Of a stretch of 64,000 nt of DNA, positions 42,181-52,213 are shown piece by piece; the stretch's first letter is position 1; each line of letters opens with the position of its first letter. The position numbers and the translations under genes are program-made. This DNA is from an uncultured Clostridia bacterium (GTDB taxonomy: Bacteria > Bacillota > Clostridia > Christensenellales > UBA1242), in NCBI GenBank assembly GCA_947366895.1, contig CANBBP010000002.1:124001-188000 (forward strand). The letters are read 5' to 3'. Below the pieces are notes generated by a model that saw nothing but the letters and a program-made list of their open reading frames with translations, was not told where the DNA came from and did no database searches.

Positions 42181-45100
42181 ATGAAAATTTTGTGTAAACA
42201 ATTTAAAAATGTTTTTGCAAAAAAAGTTTTTTTGCCTTTTCTTTTTATTGCCTTTTTTATTTTTTCATTTTCCTTATTAAATATTTTTACTAGTTTTCAA
42301 AAAATAAAGATTTTTGCAAATTCGTTTGAACAAAATTATCTTAATACCCAGCAGAAAGATGATAGTAAAATAGTTAATGCTGATATCTCTATGCCTTTAG
42401 TGAATATGGATAATATACCAACTGAATATTCATTATTTAATATAAAAACTATTATTGATAATTTTTCTCTAGAAAATAAAGGAAATAATGAAAATTTAAT
42501 AAAAAATGTTGGTACTCAAAAGGGCACATCTATTTGTTGGGCATTTGCTAGTTTAACAGCACTTGAAACCACTCTTTATAAAAGTGGAATAATACAAGCA
42601 AACGAAACTTTAAATTTTTCTGAACTAAATATGGCCTATGTTTCACAAGTTGTAAATCGTAATAGAGCAACTGTTTCAGGTGGCAATTTTGATTTAGCTT
42701 ATGAGTACTTATCAAGCGAATATGGCCCTGTTTATGAGCAAGAAGGAGAGGGATACAATTCGACAAATCAATCAAGATGGGCAACAGATAGTAGTGTAAC
42801 TTCATTCTATTCAACTAATTTCTATAATTCATCGCAAAAAGCAAATTATAGAGTTTTGGAAGCGATGTCATTCCCAGATAAAAATACATTAGAAACTGAT
42901 GAAGAAAAAACTAATTTAAGACTTGCTATAAAAAATCATATTCTTACATATGGTGGAGTAACATCTTCAATTTATATGGATTCCTCTAATTTGTTATTGT
43001 ATAATCAAACATATATTTGTACTAATGCTAACCTTAAACAAAATCACATGGTAACTCTAGTTGGTTGGGATGATGATTATACTGCTACAATAGGTGGCAA
43101 GACCTATGTTGGAGCATATATAGTGCAAAATTCAGCAGGTACAAATTTTGGCATGAATGGTTACTTTTATATAATGTATGATGATGCATTTGTAGAAAAT
43201 GATGTAAATGGTTTTACTAGAGTTGGAGTTGAACTTGATAACACTATTAACTATAACAATTTAAAAGAAACAAGTGTAAATAATAAATTTTTGACATATC
43301 ATTCAAGTACTTCAGGAAGTGGAGAAACTTCTTACAATATTAAAACTATTACTGATGATTTTTATGCCACTAATATATATAAAAAGGAAAATGTTTCAAA
43401 TCAGTTCATTTCAAGACTTAAGATACCTACAAGTTATAATAATAAGTCAAGTAAATTTTATGTCTATGTTTTAGATGGTTTAACTGGTGCAAATATTATT
43501 TCTTCAACTGCTATAAATTCTTATTTATCAAGTAATTTTAGCACTGCTACACAAGTAGAAAATAAATTTGCAGAAGGTGATGATAAATATCTATTTATCG
43601 CTAATCAAGCAACTTATTATACAATAGATTTAAAAGATAACATTTATATATCAGGTGAATATTTTGCTATTATAATAAAATATGTTAGTGGAAGTGTATT
43701 GCAATTATCAAATGATGATAGTTCGTTGTCACAGGCATATCAATTTACTTATAAATCAACCAATGCTATGGAGTGGTCATCATATTATACCAGTGATAAT
43801 AAACTTTCCATTTTGCCTATGATTGTACAAATGCAATATGACTTAGGTACTATAGATTATTCTTATGAAAATGTAAAAAAAGAATATGATGGAAAAAACG
43901 CAAATATTAAAGTAAATGTTTTAACAGATTGTGACTATCAAATTTATTATAACTTAACAAATAATATTAATGAATGGACAACTACAGTTCCTACTGTAAA
44001 AAATAGTGGAGAATATGATATTTGTTTTAAGATTGTAGCAGATTTTTATGAAACTATTGAAGATGTAATAAATGTTCAAATAGATAAAAAAGATATAACA
44101 GTTGTTGCTATTAGTGACCAAAAAGTTTATGGTGAAGGCGACCCAATTTTAAGTTATAGTTATACTGGCAATTATGAAACTCCTTCTTTTAGTGGAAGGC
44201 TTTCTCGTGAGAGTGGAGAAAATGTTGGTAGTTATAAAATAACAATAGGTTCATTAAAGTTAAATTCTAATTCGATTTTCAATCAAGATAATTATAATTT
44301 GGTTTTTGATAGTGCTGAAGTTTACTTTAATATTATTCAAAGAGAACTTTATATAACCCCAAATTTGACTTCTAAAATCTATGGCGATAACGACCCTGAA
44401 GAATTTACTTATTTATACACTAACATTGCTACAGGCGAAATACCAGGCTTTAATGGGTTATTAAGTAGAGAAACAGGTGAAAATGTTGGCAATTATGATA
44501 TAATTTTGAACACATTAACTTTAAAAGATAATCTTGCTGAAGATAGAACAAAAAAAGATTTTATAAGTACAAATTATAAATTAGTTTTGCAAAATTTTAA
44601 TAACAAATTTGTTATTAATAAAAGAGATTTGATTATAACACCTCAAGCTCATCAATCAAAAATTTATGGAGAATCTGACCCAGTTTTTACATATAATTAT
44701 TCAAATAATGTAAATGGTGAAATTCCTGTATTTTCTGGTAATTTATCAAGAATTGCGGGTGAAGATGCAGGAAATTATAATTATTTAATAGGTACTTTAA
44801 AATTAAATCAAAGTGATACTTTAAAAGAGGAAAATTACAATCTTGTTCTAAACTCAAAAGATAGATATTTTGCAATTACTTTTGGAGAACTAGAAGGTTG
44901 CAGTGTAAATAATATTAAAACCATTTATGATGGAAATTACTATTTTGTAACCCCAAGTAATTCTATATATAATGATGTAAATTTTAGTTTTAGTTTAGAT
45001 AAAGAAAGTTGGGTTGATAAAACTATTAAAATTAAGAATGCTGGTATTCACAATGTATTTGTAAAGTTCTCTAAAGACAATTATAGCGATACAATATTAA

Positions 45101-47196
45101 CAGCCACAATTGAAATTGAGACCCTTGAACTTGTTGTAACACCTATTGAAAATCAAACAAAAGTTTATGGCGAACAAAATGAAGAAATCAAATTTAATTA
45201 TAGTGGTAATTTACAAGGGGAAACACCTAAATTCACAGGTATGCTATCAAGAGAAATTGACTTAACATCTTCTAGTTTTGAAAGAGTAGGTGAGTACTTA
45301 ATTAACAAGGGAAATTTAGCATTAGATGATAATAATACTTTTTTAGCAGAAAATTATGTTCTTAAATTTAATTCAAATAATATAACTTTTGCAATAGTCC
45401 CTAGAGAAATAAAAGTAATACCAAATGCTAATCAGTTTAAATATTATAATACTAGCGATAATGTAATTAGTTATTCTTTTGAAGGGAATATGCAGGGAGA
45501 AACACCAACGTTTTTAGGTACATTAGAAAGGGAACCTGGAGAAAATGTTGGCAACTATAAAATAAAATTAGGTTCTCTTGAAATGCAAGATAATGGAAAT
45601 TTTAAATCTCATAATTATGTTTTAAAAATTACTGAAGATAGTTTTCTTGAAATATTACCTGCAAAAATAATAGTTAAAATTGAAAATAAGCAAATTTATT
45701 ATCCTGAAGAACCAATAACCGAATATCCATATGATATTTTAAATTTTAGTAATACAACAGGTTCTTATAAAGAAGGGGATAACCTTAATATAACATTTAT
45801 TTGTTTAGTAAATGATACTGGTTTAAAGGGTGCTTATAAGGTAAGTTGCAAAGCTTCTAATGAAAACTATGAAATTATTGTTCAAGAAGCAATATACGAA
45901 ATTTATTATCATGTTAAATTTATTGCTTATAATGAAGAGATAAAGTCCTTTACTGCAGAACATTTTTATACCTTAAATAATGAAGATTTTCCTAAAGTAG
46001 AGACTAAAGAAGGATATGTATTTGCTAACTGGTTAGTGCAAAATAGTAATGGAACTTTTTCAATTATTTCAGATAATTTTGTAGTAACATCAAATACAAC
46101 TATTGTAGCATTTATAGGGACACAGCAGTATACAATAAATTATGTTATTAATGGCGGAACTTTTAATCCATTAGTAACTAGTTATACTATTGAAACGCAA
46201 GATTTTTATCTTAATAATCCAATAAAACAAGGTTATACATTTTTAGGTTGGTATTTAAGTTCTAGCCTTACAGGTACTAAAATTACAAAAATAGAAAGGG
46301 GAAGTACTGGAGATATCACTCTTTATGCTAAATATGAAATAAACACATATGATATTTCTTTTAAAAAAGATGAAAATCTTCCATATTCAGTTGTGTATGA
46401 AGGAAAACCTGTTATTGAATATAATAATAGTTTTAAATTTAGTATAATATTAAAATCAGGATATACTCAATCTTATAATAAAATGAAGGTTTACGCAAAA
46501 AAAGTTATTAATACAAAATCCTTAGATTCAAAAGAGTTAAATAAAAAAGAAAATAACATTGTATTTAAGAAAATGACTGAAGAAGATGACATTATCGAAC
46601 TTATAAGGAATGAGGAAGGCTATTATATAATTGATAATATCTTTTGTGATTATGAAATTTTTTGTGAAAATATAACTTTAAATTCTTATAGCATATTTTT
46701 CTTAATAGATGATTATATCATAAAACAAATAAGAAAATCTCATGGTAGCAGTTTAAGTTTTTATGAATTTCCTGAAATACCTGAGAAAGAACATTATAAT
46801 GATACTATGCCTTACTGGAATATGGGAGAAATAGAAAGTGTAATTAAAGATGAAACAATTATTGCTAAATATGTTCCTAACGTACACACAATTACTTTTG
46901 TTATGCCTGATGGCAAAACTTATACAGCAAATGTTAATTATGGTGAAAATGTTTCAACCAAAATTTTAGAAGAGAATTATCATTTAGGTGTTTTTAATTA
47001 TTTTGTATTTAATAGTTCCCTTAATAATATAACAGGTGATAAAACAATTAAAGTCGCAATATATAGTAATGTATTTATTCTTTATATTGTTCTTGCTTGT
47101 GTTGCTATGATTGTAATTGTTATTGTTTCTGTAACTCTTATTAAAAAACGCAAAAGGGATACCTTTAACTGGTGGATATATACAAAGAGAAAATAG
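42181..47196 (+). CDS. giant surface protein: papain-like protease plus MBG and InlB-type repeats
   Basis: The 1671-residue protein begins with a signal anchor (hydrophobic residues 16-36). A C1-family peptidase domain follows, with GTQKGTSICWAFA (oxyanion Gln, Cys119), NHMVTLVGWDDDY (His289) and QNSAGTNFGMNGYFYIMYDD (Asn317). After a lectin-like beta region come about five MBG-type repeats between residues 635 and 1165, each with a KIYGESDP-like motif and SREPGENVGNY-like ending. InlB/Listeria-Bacteroides-type repeats follow (QGYTFLGWYLS). A single C-terminal helix and KKRKRD anchor the end; there is no LPXTG sorting signal. It is probably a cell-surface protease or adhesin. Confidence 0.85.
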   Translation: MKILCKQFKNVFAKKVFLPFLFIAFFIFSFSLLNIFTSFQKIKIFANSFEQNYLNTQQKDDSKIVNADISMPLVNMDNIPTEYSLFNIKTIIDNFSLENKGNNENLIKNVGTQKGTSICWAFASLTALETTLYKSGIIQANETLNFSELNMAYVSQVVNRNRATVSGGNFDLAYEYLSSEYGPVYEQEGEGYNSTNQSRWATDSSVTSFYSTNFYNSSQKANYRVLEAMSFPDKNTLETDEEKTNLRLAIKNHILTYGGVTSSIYMDSSNLLLYNQTYICTNANLKQNHMVTLVGWDDDYTATIGGKTYVGAYIVQNSAGTNFGMNGYFYIMYDDAFVENDVNGFTRVGVELDNTINYNNLKETSVNNKFLTYHSSTSGSGETSYNIKTITDDFYATNIYKKENVSNQFISRLKIPTSYNNKSSKFYVYVLDGLTGANIISSTAINSYLSSNFSTATQVENKFAEGDDKYLFIANQATYYTIDLKDNIYISGEYFAIIIKYVSGSVLQLSNDDSSLSQAYQFTYKSTNAMEWSSYYTSDNKLSILPMIVQMQYDLGTIDYSYENVKKEYDGKNANIKVNVLTDCDYQIYYNLTNNINEWTTTVPTVKNSGEYDICFKIVADFYETIEDVINVQIDKKDITVVAISDQKVYGEGDPILSYSYTGNYETPSFSGRLSRESGENVGSYKITIGSLKLNSNSIFNQDNYNLVFDSAEVYFNIIQRELYITPNLTSKIYGDNDPEEFTYLYTNIATGEIPGFNGLLSRETGENVGNYDIILNTLTLKDNLAEDRTKKDFISTNYKLVLQNFNNKFVINKRDLIITPQAHQSKIYGESDPVFTYNYSNNVNGEIPVFSGNLSRIAGEDAGNYNYLIGTLKLNQSDTLKEENYNLVLNSKDRYFAITFGELEGCSVNNIKTIYDGNYYFVTPSNSIYNDVNFSFSLDKESWVDKTIKIKNAGIHNVFVKFSKDNYSDTILTATIEIETLELVVTPIENQTKVYGEQNEEIKFNYSGNLQGETPKFTGMLSREIDLTSSSFERVGEYLINKGNLALDDNNTFLAENYVLKFNSNNITFAIVPREIKVIPNANQFKYYNTSDNVISYSFEGNMQGETPTFLGTLEREPGENVGNYKIKLGSLEMQDNGNFKSHNYVLKITEDSFLEILPAKIIVKIENKQIYYPEEPITEYPYDILNFSNTTGSYKEGDNLNITFICLVNDTGLKGAYKVSCKASNENYEIIVQEAIYEIYYHVKFIAYNEEIKSFTAEHFYTLNNEDFPKVETKEGYVFANWLVQNSNGTFSIISDNFVVTSNTTIVAFIGTQQYTINYVINGGTFNPLVTSYTIETQDFYLNNPIKQGYTFLGWYLSSSLTGTKITKIERGSTGDITLYAKYEINTYDISFKKDENLPYSVVYEGKPVIEYNNSFKFSIILKSGYTQSYNKMKVYAKKVINTKSLDSKELNKKENNIVFKKMTEEDDIIELIRNEEGYYIIDNIFCDYEIFCENITLNSYSIFFLIDDYIIKQIRKSHGSSLSFYEFPEIPEKEHYNDTMPYWNMGEIESVIKDETIIAKYVPNVHTITFVMPDGKTYTANVNYGENVSTKILEENYHLGVFNYFVFNSSLNNITGDKTIKVAIYSNVFILYIVLACVAMIVIVIVSVTLIKKRKRDTFNWWIYTKRK

Positions 47197-47277
47197 TGTA
47201 ATTAAATTTAACTATTATTAAAAATTGAATAAATAGTTCTTATTATAAAAAGTATTAAAAAAAATATTTTATAAAAT

Positions 47278-47310
47278 AAAAAAGCATTAAGGTTTTCTTA
47301 ATGCTTTTTT
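47278..47310. terminator. bidirectional terminator between the surface protein and nifJ genes
   Basis: AAAAGCATTAAG pairs with CTTAATGCTTTT around a short loop, with A and T runs on the two sides, so it can serve both converging genes. Confidence 0.87.
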
Positions 47311-47418
47311 GTTATTTTTTAAGTTTAAATAAAAGAAGTATTTAAATATAATTTTTATCTATTTTTAAAGGTATAAATATAATTATAATATATATTTTTT
47401 ATAAACTAATTTTATTAA

Positions 47419-50400
47419 TTAAACATTAAATTCACTTGCACTTTTTTTAGATAATTCTAAGTATTTATTGTATCTTTCTTCTGCAAATTTTTTGCTTTCT
47501 TTATATAATTCTTCGGCTAGTTGAGGAGAAAGTTTTTGTAAGGCAGCATATCTACTTTCACCTTTTAAAAATTCTTCATAATCTCCTGTAGGTTTTGCAC
47601 TATCCAAAATAAAAGGATTTTTATTTTCAAGAATTAATCTTGGGTCATAATGATATAAATGCCAGTAGCCACAAGTTACAGCCTTTTTAATTTCATCTTG
47701 TGCTCCATTCATGTTTATTCCATGATTAATACATGGAGCATAAGCAATTATTAAACTAGGGCCATCATAACTTTCTGCTTCACTCATAACTTTTACAGTT
47801 TGTGCCATATTAGCACCTAAACCAATTTGAGCAACATAACAATTTTTATAACTCATGGCAATCATGCCTAAATCTTTTTTAGGCGTTCTTTTTCCAGCGG
47901 CAGCAAATTTTGCAGTAGCTGATAGTGGGGTTGCTTTTGACATTTGTCCACCAGTATTAGAATATACTTCGGTATCAAGAACTAAAATATTTACATTTTC
48001 ACCACTTGCTATAATATGGTCTAAACCACCAAAACCTATATCATATGCCCAACCATCTCCGCCAATAATCCATATACTTTCTTTTGTTAAAGCACTTTCT
48101 CTACCTTCTAAGATAGTACCTTTAAGAAGAGGAGATATCTCCTTGCTTAGTTTGTAACTTTTATCTCCATCCTCAAAATTTTCTAACCATTCATTTAATA
48201 GGGAAGATAGTTGTGAATTTTTATTTTCTTTTAAGAAATTTTCAACATCAATTTTAAATTGTTCTCTTTCACTTTTCTTTGCAAGTTTTATTCCTAAACC
48301 AAATTCTGCATTGTCCTCAAATAAACTACTTGCCCAAGCTGGACCTCTACCATCACTATTTTTAGCTAGTGGAGTAGAAGGAGCACTACCTGAATAAATA
48401 CTACTGCAACCAGTTGCGTTGGCAATAATCATTCTTTCCCCAAATAATTGAGTAGCAAGTTTTATATAAGGTGTTTCTCCACAGCCTGCACATGCACCAC
48501 TAAATTCAAAATAAGGTTTTCTAAATTGGCTACCTTTTAAAGTATTTGCCTTAAAATTAGTTTCAGGATTTTCTTTGTTTTTTGCATACTCATAATTTTC
48601 TTTTTCTTCTTGTTCTAATTTAACGGAAGCTTTCATTTCAAGTGCTTTATTCTTTGCAGGGCATACTTTGACACAATTTTCACAACCTGTACAATCAGCC
48701 ACATTAATTTGCATTCTAAAGTTGTATCCAGGAACACCTAAGGCTTTAATAGTTTCAAAACTATTAGGAGCATTTTTAAGTTCCTCATCACTAATAAGAA
48801 CAGGTCTTATAGCAGCATGAGGACAAACTGTTGAACACATATTGCATTGAATACAATTTTCTTTTATCCAACAAGGACTAGAAATTGATATTCCTCTCTT
48901 TTCATATTTTGCTGTATCCGTTGGAACAAAACCACGAGGATTAAATTTAGAAACAGGTAAGTTATCACCGTGTTTATGTTCAATCACTTTCATAAAGTTT
49001 TCATCATAGTCATCTAAAACAGGTTTGTCTTTTTCTTGTTTTTTAGTAACGTTTTTTACATCTATTTCTTCTAAGTGTTTAGTTGCCATTTTAATAGCAT
49101 TAATATTTGCATCAACTATATTTTGACCTTTCTTTGCATAAGTTTTAGAAGCTGCTTCTATTAAAAGTTGCTCAACTTTGTTGTAGTCTATAATATTGGT
49201 TAGTTTGAAAAAACATGCTTGCATTACTACATTAATTCTTTTTCCTAAGCCAGCATTTTGTGAAACTTTATTGCCATCAACTATATAAAGTTTTGCATTT
49301 TTCTTAGCTATATTTTCAAAAAAACTATTAGGAAGAATTTCTTTTAACTCTTTTTCTTCATAAGGACTATTTAATAAGAAAATTCCATTTTGTTTTAAAT
49401 CATCCTCCATATCGTATTTGCCAATAAAACTTATATTATGACAAGCAACAAAATCAGCTTTTGTTATAAGATAAGGGGCATTAGTTTGTTCTTTGCCAAA
49501 CCTTAAGTGAGAAATAGTAACACTACCAGATTTTTTAGAATCATATTCAAAATATCCCTGTGCATTAAGTTCAGTATTAGAACCTATAATTTTTATGGAA
49601 TTTTTATTAGCACTTACTGTGCCATCGCTTCCTAGTCCATAAAATTTACATGAATAGTTGTTATCTTCTATGTCAAAATTGTTGTCGACTTTAAGAGAGG
49701 TGTTCATAACATCATCAATTATACCAATAGTAAAGTTATTTTTTTGTTCAAATTCTAAATTGTCAAAAACTGCTTTTACCATGTTTGGAGTAAATTCTTT
49801 TCCACCAAGACCATATCTACCGCCAACAATTTTTATGTCACTTCTACCATTTTGAAATAGAGCAGTAGTAACATCTTTATATAAAGGTTCGCCATCAGCA
49901 CCACTTTCTTTTGTTCTATCTAGTACCGATATTCTTTTTACACTCTTAGGCAAACATTCAACAAATTTTTTAGATGCAAAAGGTCTATATAATCTAACAT
50001 TTAATACACCATATTTTTTACCAGTTGCATTTAAGTATTTTATAGTTTCTTTTACTGTTTCAACAGCACTACCCATTAAAACAATAACATCAGTTGCATC
50101 TTTATCGCCATAGTAATCAAACAATTCATAATGTCTACCAGTAATTTTTTCAACATCTTTTAATGCGTTTTCAACACAAGTGATTGCATCTTTATAATAT
50201 TTGTTGCAACCTTCTCTATTTTGAAAATAAATGTCAGGATTTTGAGCTGTACCTTGTTGGTGTGGGTGAGTACTAGATAAAGCACGAGCTTTAAATTCAG
50301 CAATTTCTTTTCTAGGCAATATTTTTAATAAGTCATCATTTTCTATTGCATCAATTTTTTGAATTTCATGAGAAGTTCTAAACCCATCAAAAAAGTGCAT

Positions 50401-50892
50401 AAAAGGAACACTACTTTTTAAGGATGCAATGTGTGCAACAGTTGCCATATCCATAGCCTCTTGAACGGTATTAGAAACCAACATTGCAAAACCAGTGCTT
50501 CTGCAAGCCATTACATCAGCATGGTCGCCAAAAATTGAAAGAGCATGAGTAGATAAAGCCCTTGCACTTACATGAAAAACACAAGGTAAAAGTTCACCTG
50601 CAATTTTATACATGTTAGGTATCATGAGCAAAAGGCCTTGACTTGCAGTAAAAGTTGTTGTTAATGCTCCAGCAGAAAGACTACCATGAACAGCTCCAGC
50701 AACACCGGCTTCGCTTTGTAGTTGTGTAACCTTTACAGTATTACCAAATAAATTTTTAACCCCTTTGGCTTTCCATTCATCAGCACTTTCTGCCATAGGT
50801 GAAGAAGGTGTAATAGGGTAAATAGAGGCAATCTCACTAAAAGCATATGCTATTTGTGCACAGGCTGTATTGCCATCAACAGTTATTTTCAT
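47419..50892 (-). CDS. nifJ: pyruvate:ferredoxin (flavodoxin) oxidoreductase
   Basis: This single-chain enzyme oxidises pyruvate to acetyl-CoA and CO2 and reduces ferredoxin, the key step of anaerobic pyruvate use in Clostridia. The 1157 residues contain the pyruvate-binding start (YPITPSSPMAESADEW), the gamma domain (FYGLGSDGTVSANKNSIKII), two [4Fe-4S] motifs (CIQCNMCSTVCP near 680, CTGCENCVKVCP near 735) and the thiamine diphosphate domain (GACAGCGETPY, GDGWAYDIGFGG, DTEVYSNTGGQ). AGGAGAT precedes the ATG. It is monocistronic. Confidence 0.97.
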   Translation of the reverse strand: MKITVDGNTACAQIAYAFSEIASIYPITPSSPMAESADEWKAKGVKNLFGNTVKVTQLQSEAGVAGAVHGSLSAGALTTTFTASQGLLLMIPNMYKIAGELLPCVFHVSARALSTHALSIFGDHADVMACRSTGFAMLVSNTVQEAMDMATVAHIASLKSSVPFMHFFDGFRTSHEIQKIDAIENDDLLKILPRKEIAEFKARALSSTHPHQQGTAQNPDIYFQNREGCNKYYKDAITCVENALKDVEKITGRHYELFDYYGDKDATDVIVLMGSAVETVKETIKYLNATGKKYGVLNVRLYRPFASKKFVECLPKSVKRISVLDRTKESGADGEPLYKDVTTALFQNGRSDIKIVGGRYGLGGKEFTPNMVKAVFDNLEFEQKNNFTIGIIDDVMNTSLKVDNNFDIEDNNYSCKFYGLGSDGTVSANKNSIKIIGSNTELNAQGYFEYDSKKSGSVTISHLRFGKEQTNAPYLITKADFVACHNISFIGKYDMEDDLKQNGIFLLNSPYEEKELKEILPNSFFENIAKKNAKLYIVDGNKVSQNAGLGKRINVVMQACFFKLTNIIDYNKVEQLLIEAASKTYAKKGQNIVDANINAIKMATKHLEEIDVKNVTKKQEKDKPVLDDYDENFMKVIEHKHGDNLPVSKFNPRGFVPTDTAKYEKRGISISSPCWIKENCIQCNMCSTVCPHAAIRPVLISDEELKNAPNSFETIKALGVPGYNFRMQINVADCTGCENCVKVCPAKNKALEMKASVKLEQEEKENYEYAKNKENPETNFKANTLKGSQFRKPYFEFSGACAGCGETPYIKLATQLFGERMIIANATGCSSIYSGSAPSTPLAKNSDGRGPAWASSLFEDNAEFGLGIKLAKKSEREQFKIDVENFLKENKNSQLSSLLNEWLENFEDGDKSYKLSKEISPLLKGTILEGRESALTKESIWIIGGDGWAYDIGFGGLDHIIASGENVNILVLDTEVYSNTGGQMSKATPLSATAKFAAAGKRTPKKDLGMIAMSYKNCYVAQIGLGANMAQTVKVMSEAESYDGPSLIIAYAPCINHGINMNGAQDEIKKAVTCGYWHLYHYDPRLILENKNPFILDSAKPTGDYEEFLKGESRYAALQKLSPQLAEELYKESKKFAEERYNKYLELSKKSASEFNV

Positions 50893-50927
50893 TATACTAT
50901 CTCCTATATGATTATTTAATAAATTTA

Positions 50928-50956
50928 ATTATACATTAAATCTCATCAAAAATAAA
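50928..50956 (-). promoter_or_regulatory. nifJ promoter
   Basis: Read on the minus strand, TTTATT, a 17-base spacer and a perfect TATAAT (hexamer at 50928-50933) predict a start near 50921 and a leader of about 28 bases ending in AGGAGAT. The -35 box is weak. Confidence 0.5.
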
Positions 50957-51135
50957 GTATCTAAATCAATTTTTTAACGATATTTTGTTTTTTATTTTTT
51001 GTTTTTTTTGTTTTATAACTATTAAAGATTTTAATGTTTAAAAAACCTTAATTGATTAAAAAATTTCAATAAAAAATATTTACAAGCAATATAATAATTA
51101 ATAAATTATCATTAAATTTAATTTAAATAATTTTC

Positions 51136-51164
51136 TTTAATTTTAAAAAAAATTATGATATAAA
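51136..51164 (+). promoter_or_regulatory. truA promoter, predicted leaderless start
   Basis: An extended -10 TGATATAAA (hexamer 51159-51164), with a weak TTTAAT 17 bases upstream, predicts +1 at 51171, the A of the truA ATG. No ribosome binding site lies upstream of the ATG. Confidence 0.62.
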
Positions 51165-51170
51165 TATATT

Positions 51171-51905
51171 ATGAAAAATATAAAATTAGTTATTGAATAT
51201 ATAGGCACAAAATATTGTGGTTTTCAAAGGCAAAAAAATGGTTTGTCTATTCAAGAAGTTTTAGAAGAAGCCATAAAATTAGCAACAGGTGAAACTGTTG
51301 TTACTTATCCTAGTGGAAGAACAGATGCTGGAGTTCATGCATTAGGGCAAGTAGTAAACTTTTTTACAAATTCTTCAATTCAAGCAGACAAAATGCCTAT
51401 TGTAATTAATTATCATTTGCCAAACGATATTAAGGTTTTATCTAGTTGTGAAGTGGAAGATAATTTTAATGCAAGAAAATCGGCTATAAAAAAAACTTAT
51501 ATATATAAAATTTTCAATTGTCGTCAGTTAAGTGTTTTTGATGAGGGTAGAGCCATTCCTTTTGGTTTTCAACTAGATATAGATGAAATGAAAAAAGCAT
51601 GTAATAAGTTTATTGGAACGCATGATTTTTCATCTTTTGTGTCAACTGGAACATCAACCAAATCAACAATACGAACTATTTATAATTGTGAAATTAATAA
51701 AGAAAATAATTATGTATATTTAACTATAACTGGAAATGGTTTCTTATACAATATGGTTCGTATTATTGTAGGAACACTTTTAGATATTGGTATAAAAAAG
51801 ACAAGCCTTGAAATGCTTGACACTTTATTACAAGGCAATAACCGTAAACTTGCAGGTAGAACTGTAAAACCAGATGGATTATATTTAAAAGAGGTTTATT
51901 ATTAA
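51171..51905 (+). CDS. truA: tRNA pseudouridine(38-40) synthase TruA
   Basis: TruA converts uridines 38-40 of the anticodon arm to pseudouridine. The catalytic Asp52 lies in GRTDAGVHALGQVVNF; FNARKSAIKKTYIY and NGFLYNMVRIIVGTLLDIG are further family motifs. The 244 residues are normal. The ATG has no Shine-Dalgarno sequence and coincides with the predicted transcription start. The truA-rplM-rpsI order is usual in Firmicutes, here with a small interrupted gene in between. Confidence 0.94.
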   Translation: MKNIKLVIEYIGTKYCGFQRQKNGLSIQEVLEEAIKLATGETVVTYPSGRTDAGVHALGQVVNFFTNSSIQADKMPIVINYHLPNDIKVLSSCEVEDNFNARKSAIKKTYIYKIFNCRQLSVFDEGRAIPFGFQLDIDEMKKACNKFIGTHDFSSFVSTGTSTKSTIRTIYNCEINKENNYVYLTITGNGFLYNMVRIIVGTLLDIGIKKTSLEMLDTLLQGNNRKLAGRTVKPDGLYLKEVYY

Positions 51906-52111
51906 ATCTTCTTTTATTTACAAAAAAAATTTATTATTTATTAAACTTTATTTTAATAATCTTTTTAATATTTAAAAACATTATATGAATATAAGTAATT
52001 TTAGAATTTTTATACTCATATATTCAAAAGTAAAAATAAAAGATAAAGTTTATTTATATTTATTAAAGGTTTAAACAAAAAAATTAAGTATATATTTAGG
52101 AGATGTTATAA

Positions 52112-52192
52112 ATGCTAAAATTTCATCCTGATATAAAAAGAAAAATGGGAGTATTTAAAAAGCGACCATATTTTTTAAAAAATAAAGAATAG
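52112..52192 (+). CDS. 26-codon ORF, possible 5' part of the next gene
   Basis: The frame encodes MLKFHPDIKRKMGVFKKRPY and six more residues, then stops at TAG (52190-52192). It has a good Shine-Dalgarno sequence (TTTAGGAGATG) seven to ten bases upstream. The same frame stays open after the TAG for seven codons and runs straight into the 173-codon ORF at 52214. It may be a short leader gene or the true N-terminus of a longer gene broken by an amber codon. No family recognised. Confidence 0.45.
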   Translation: MLKFHPDIKRKMGVFKKRPYFLKNKE

Positions 52193-52213
52193 TATTTTAT
52201 TGAAAAAGATGTA

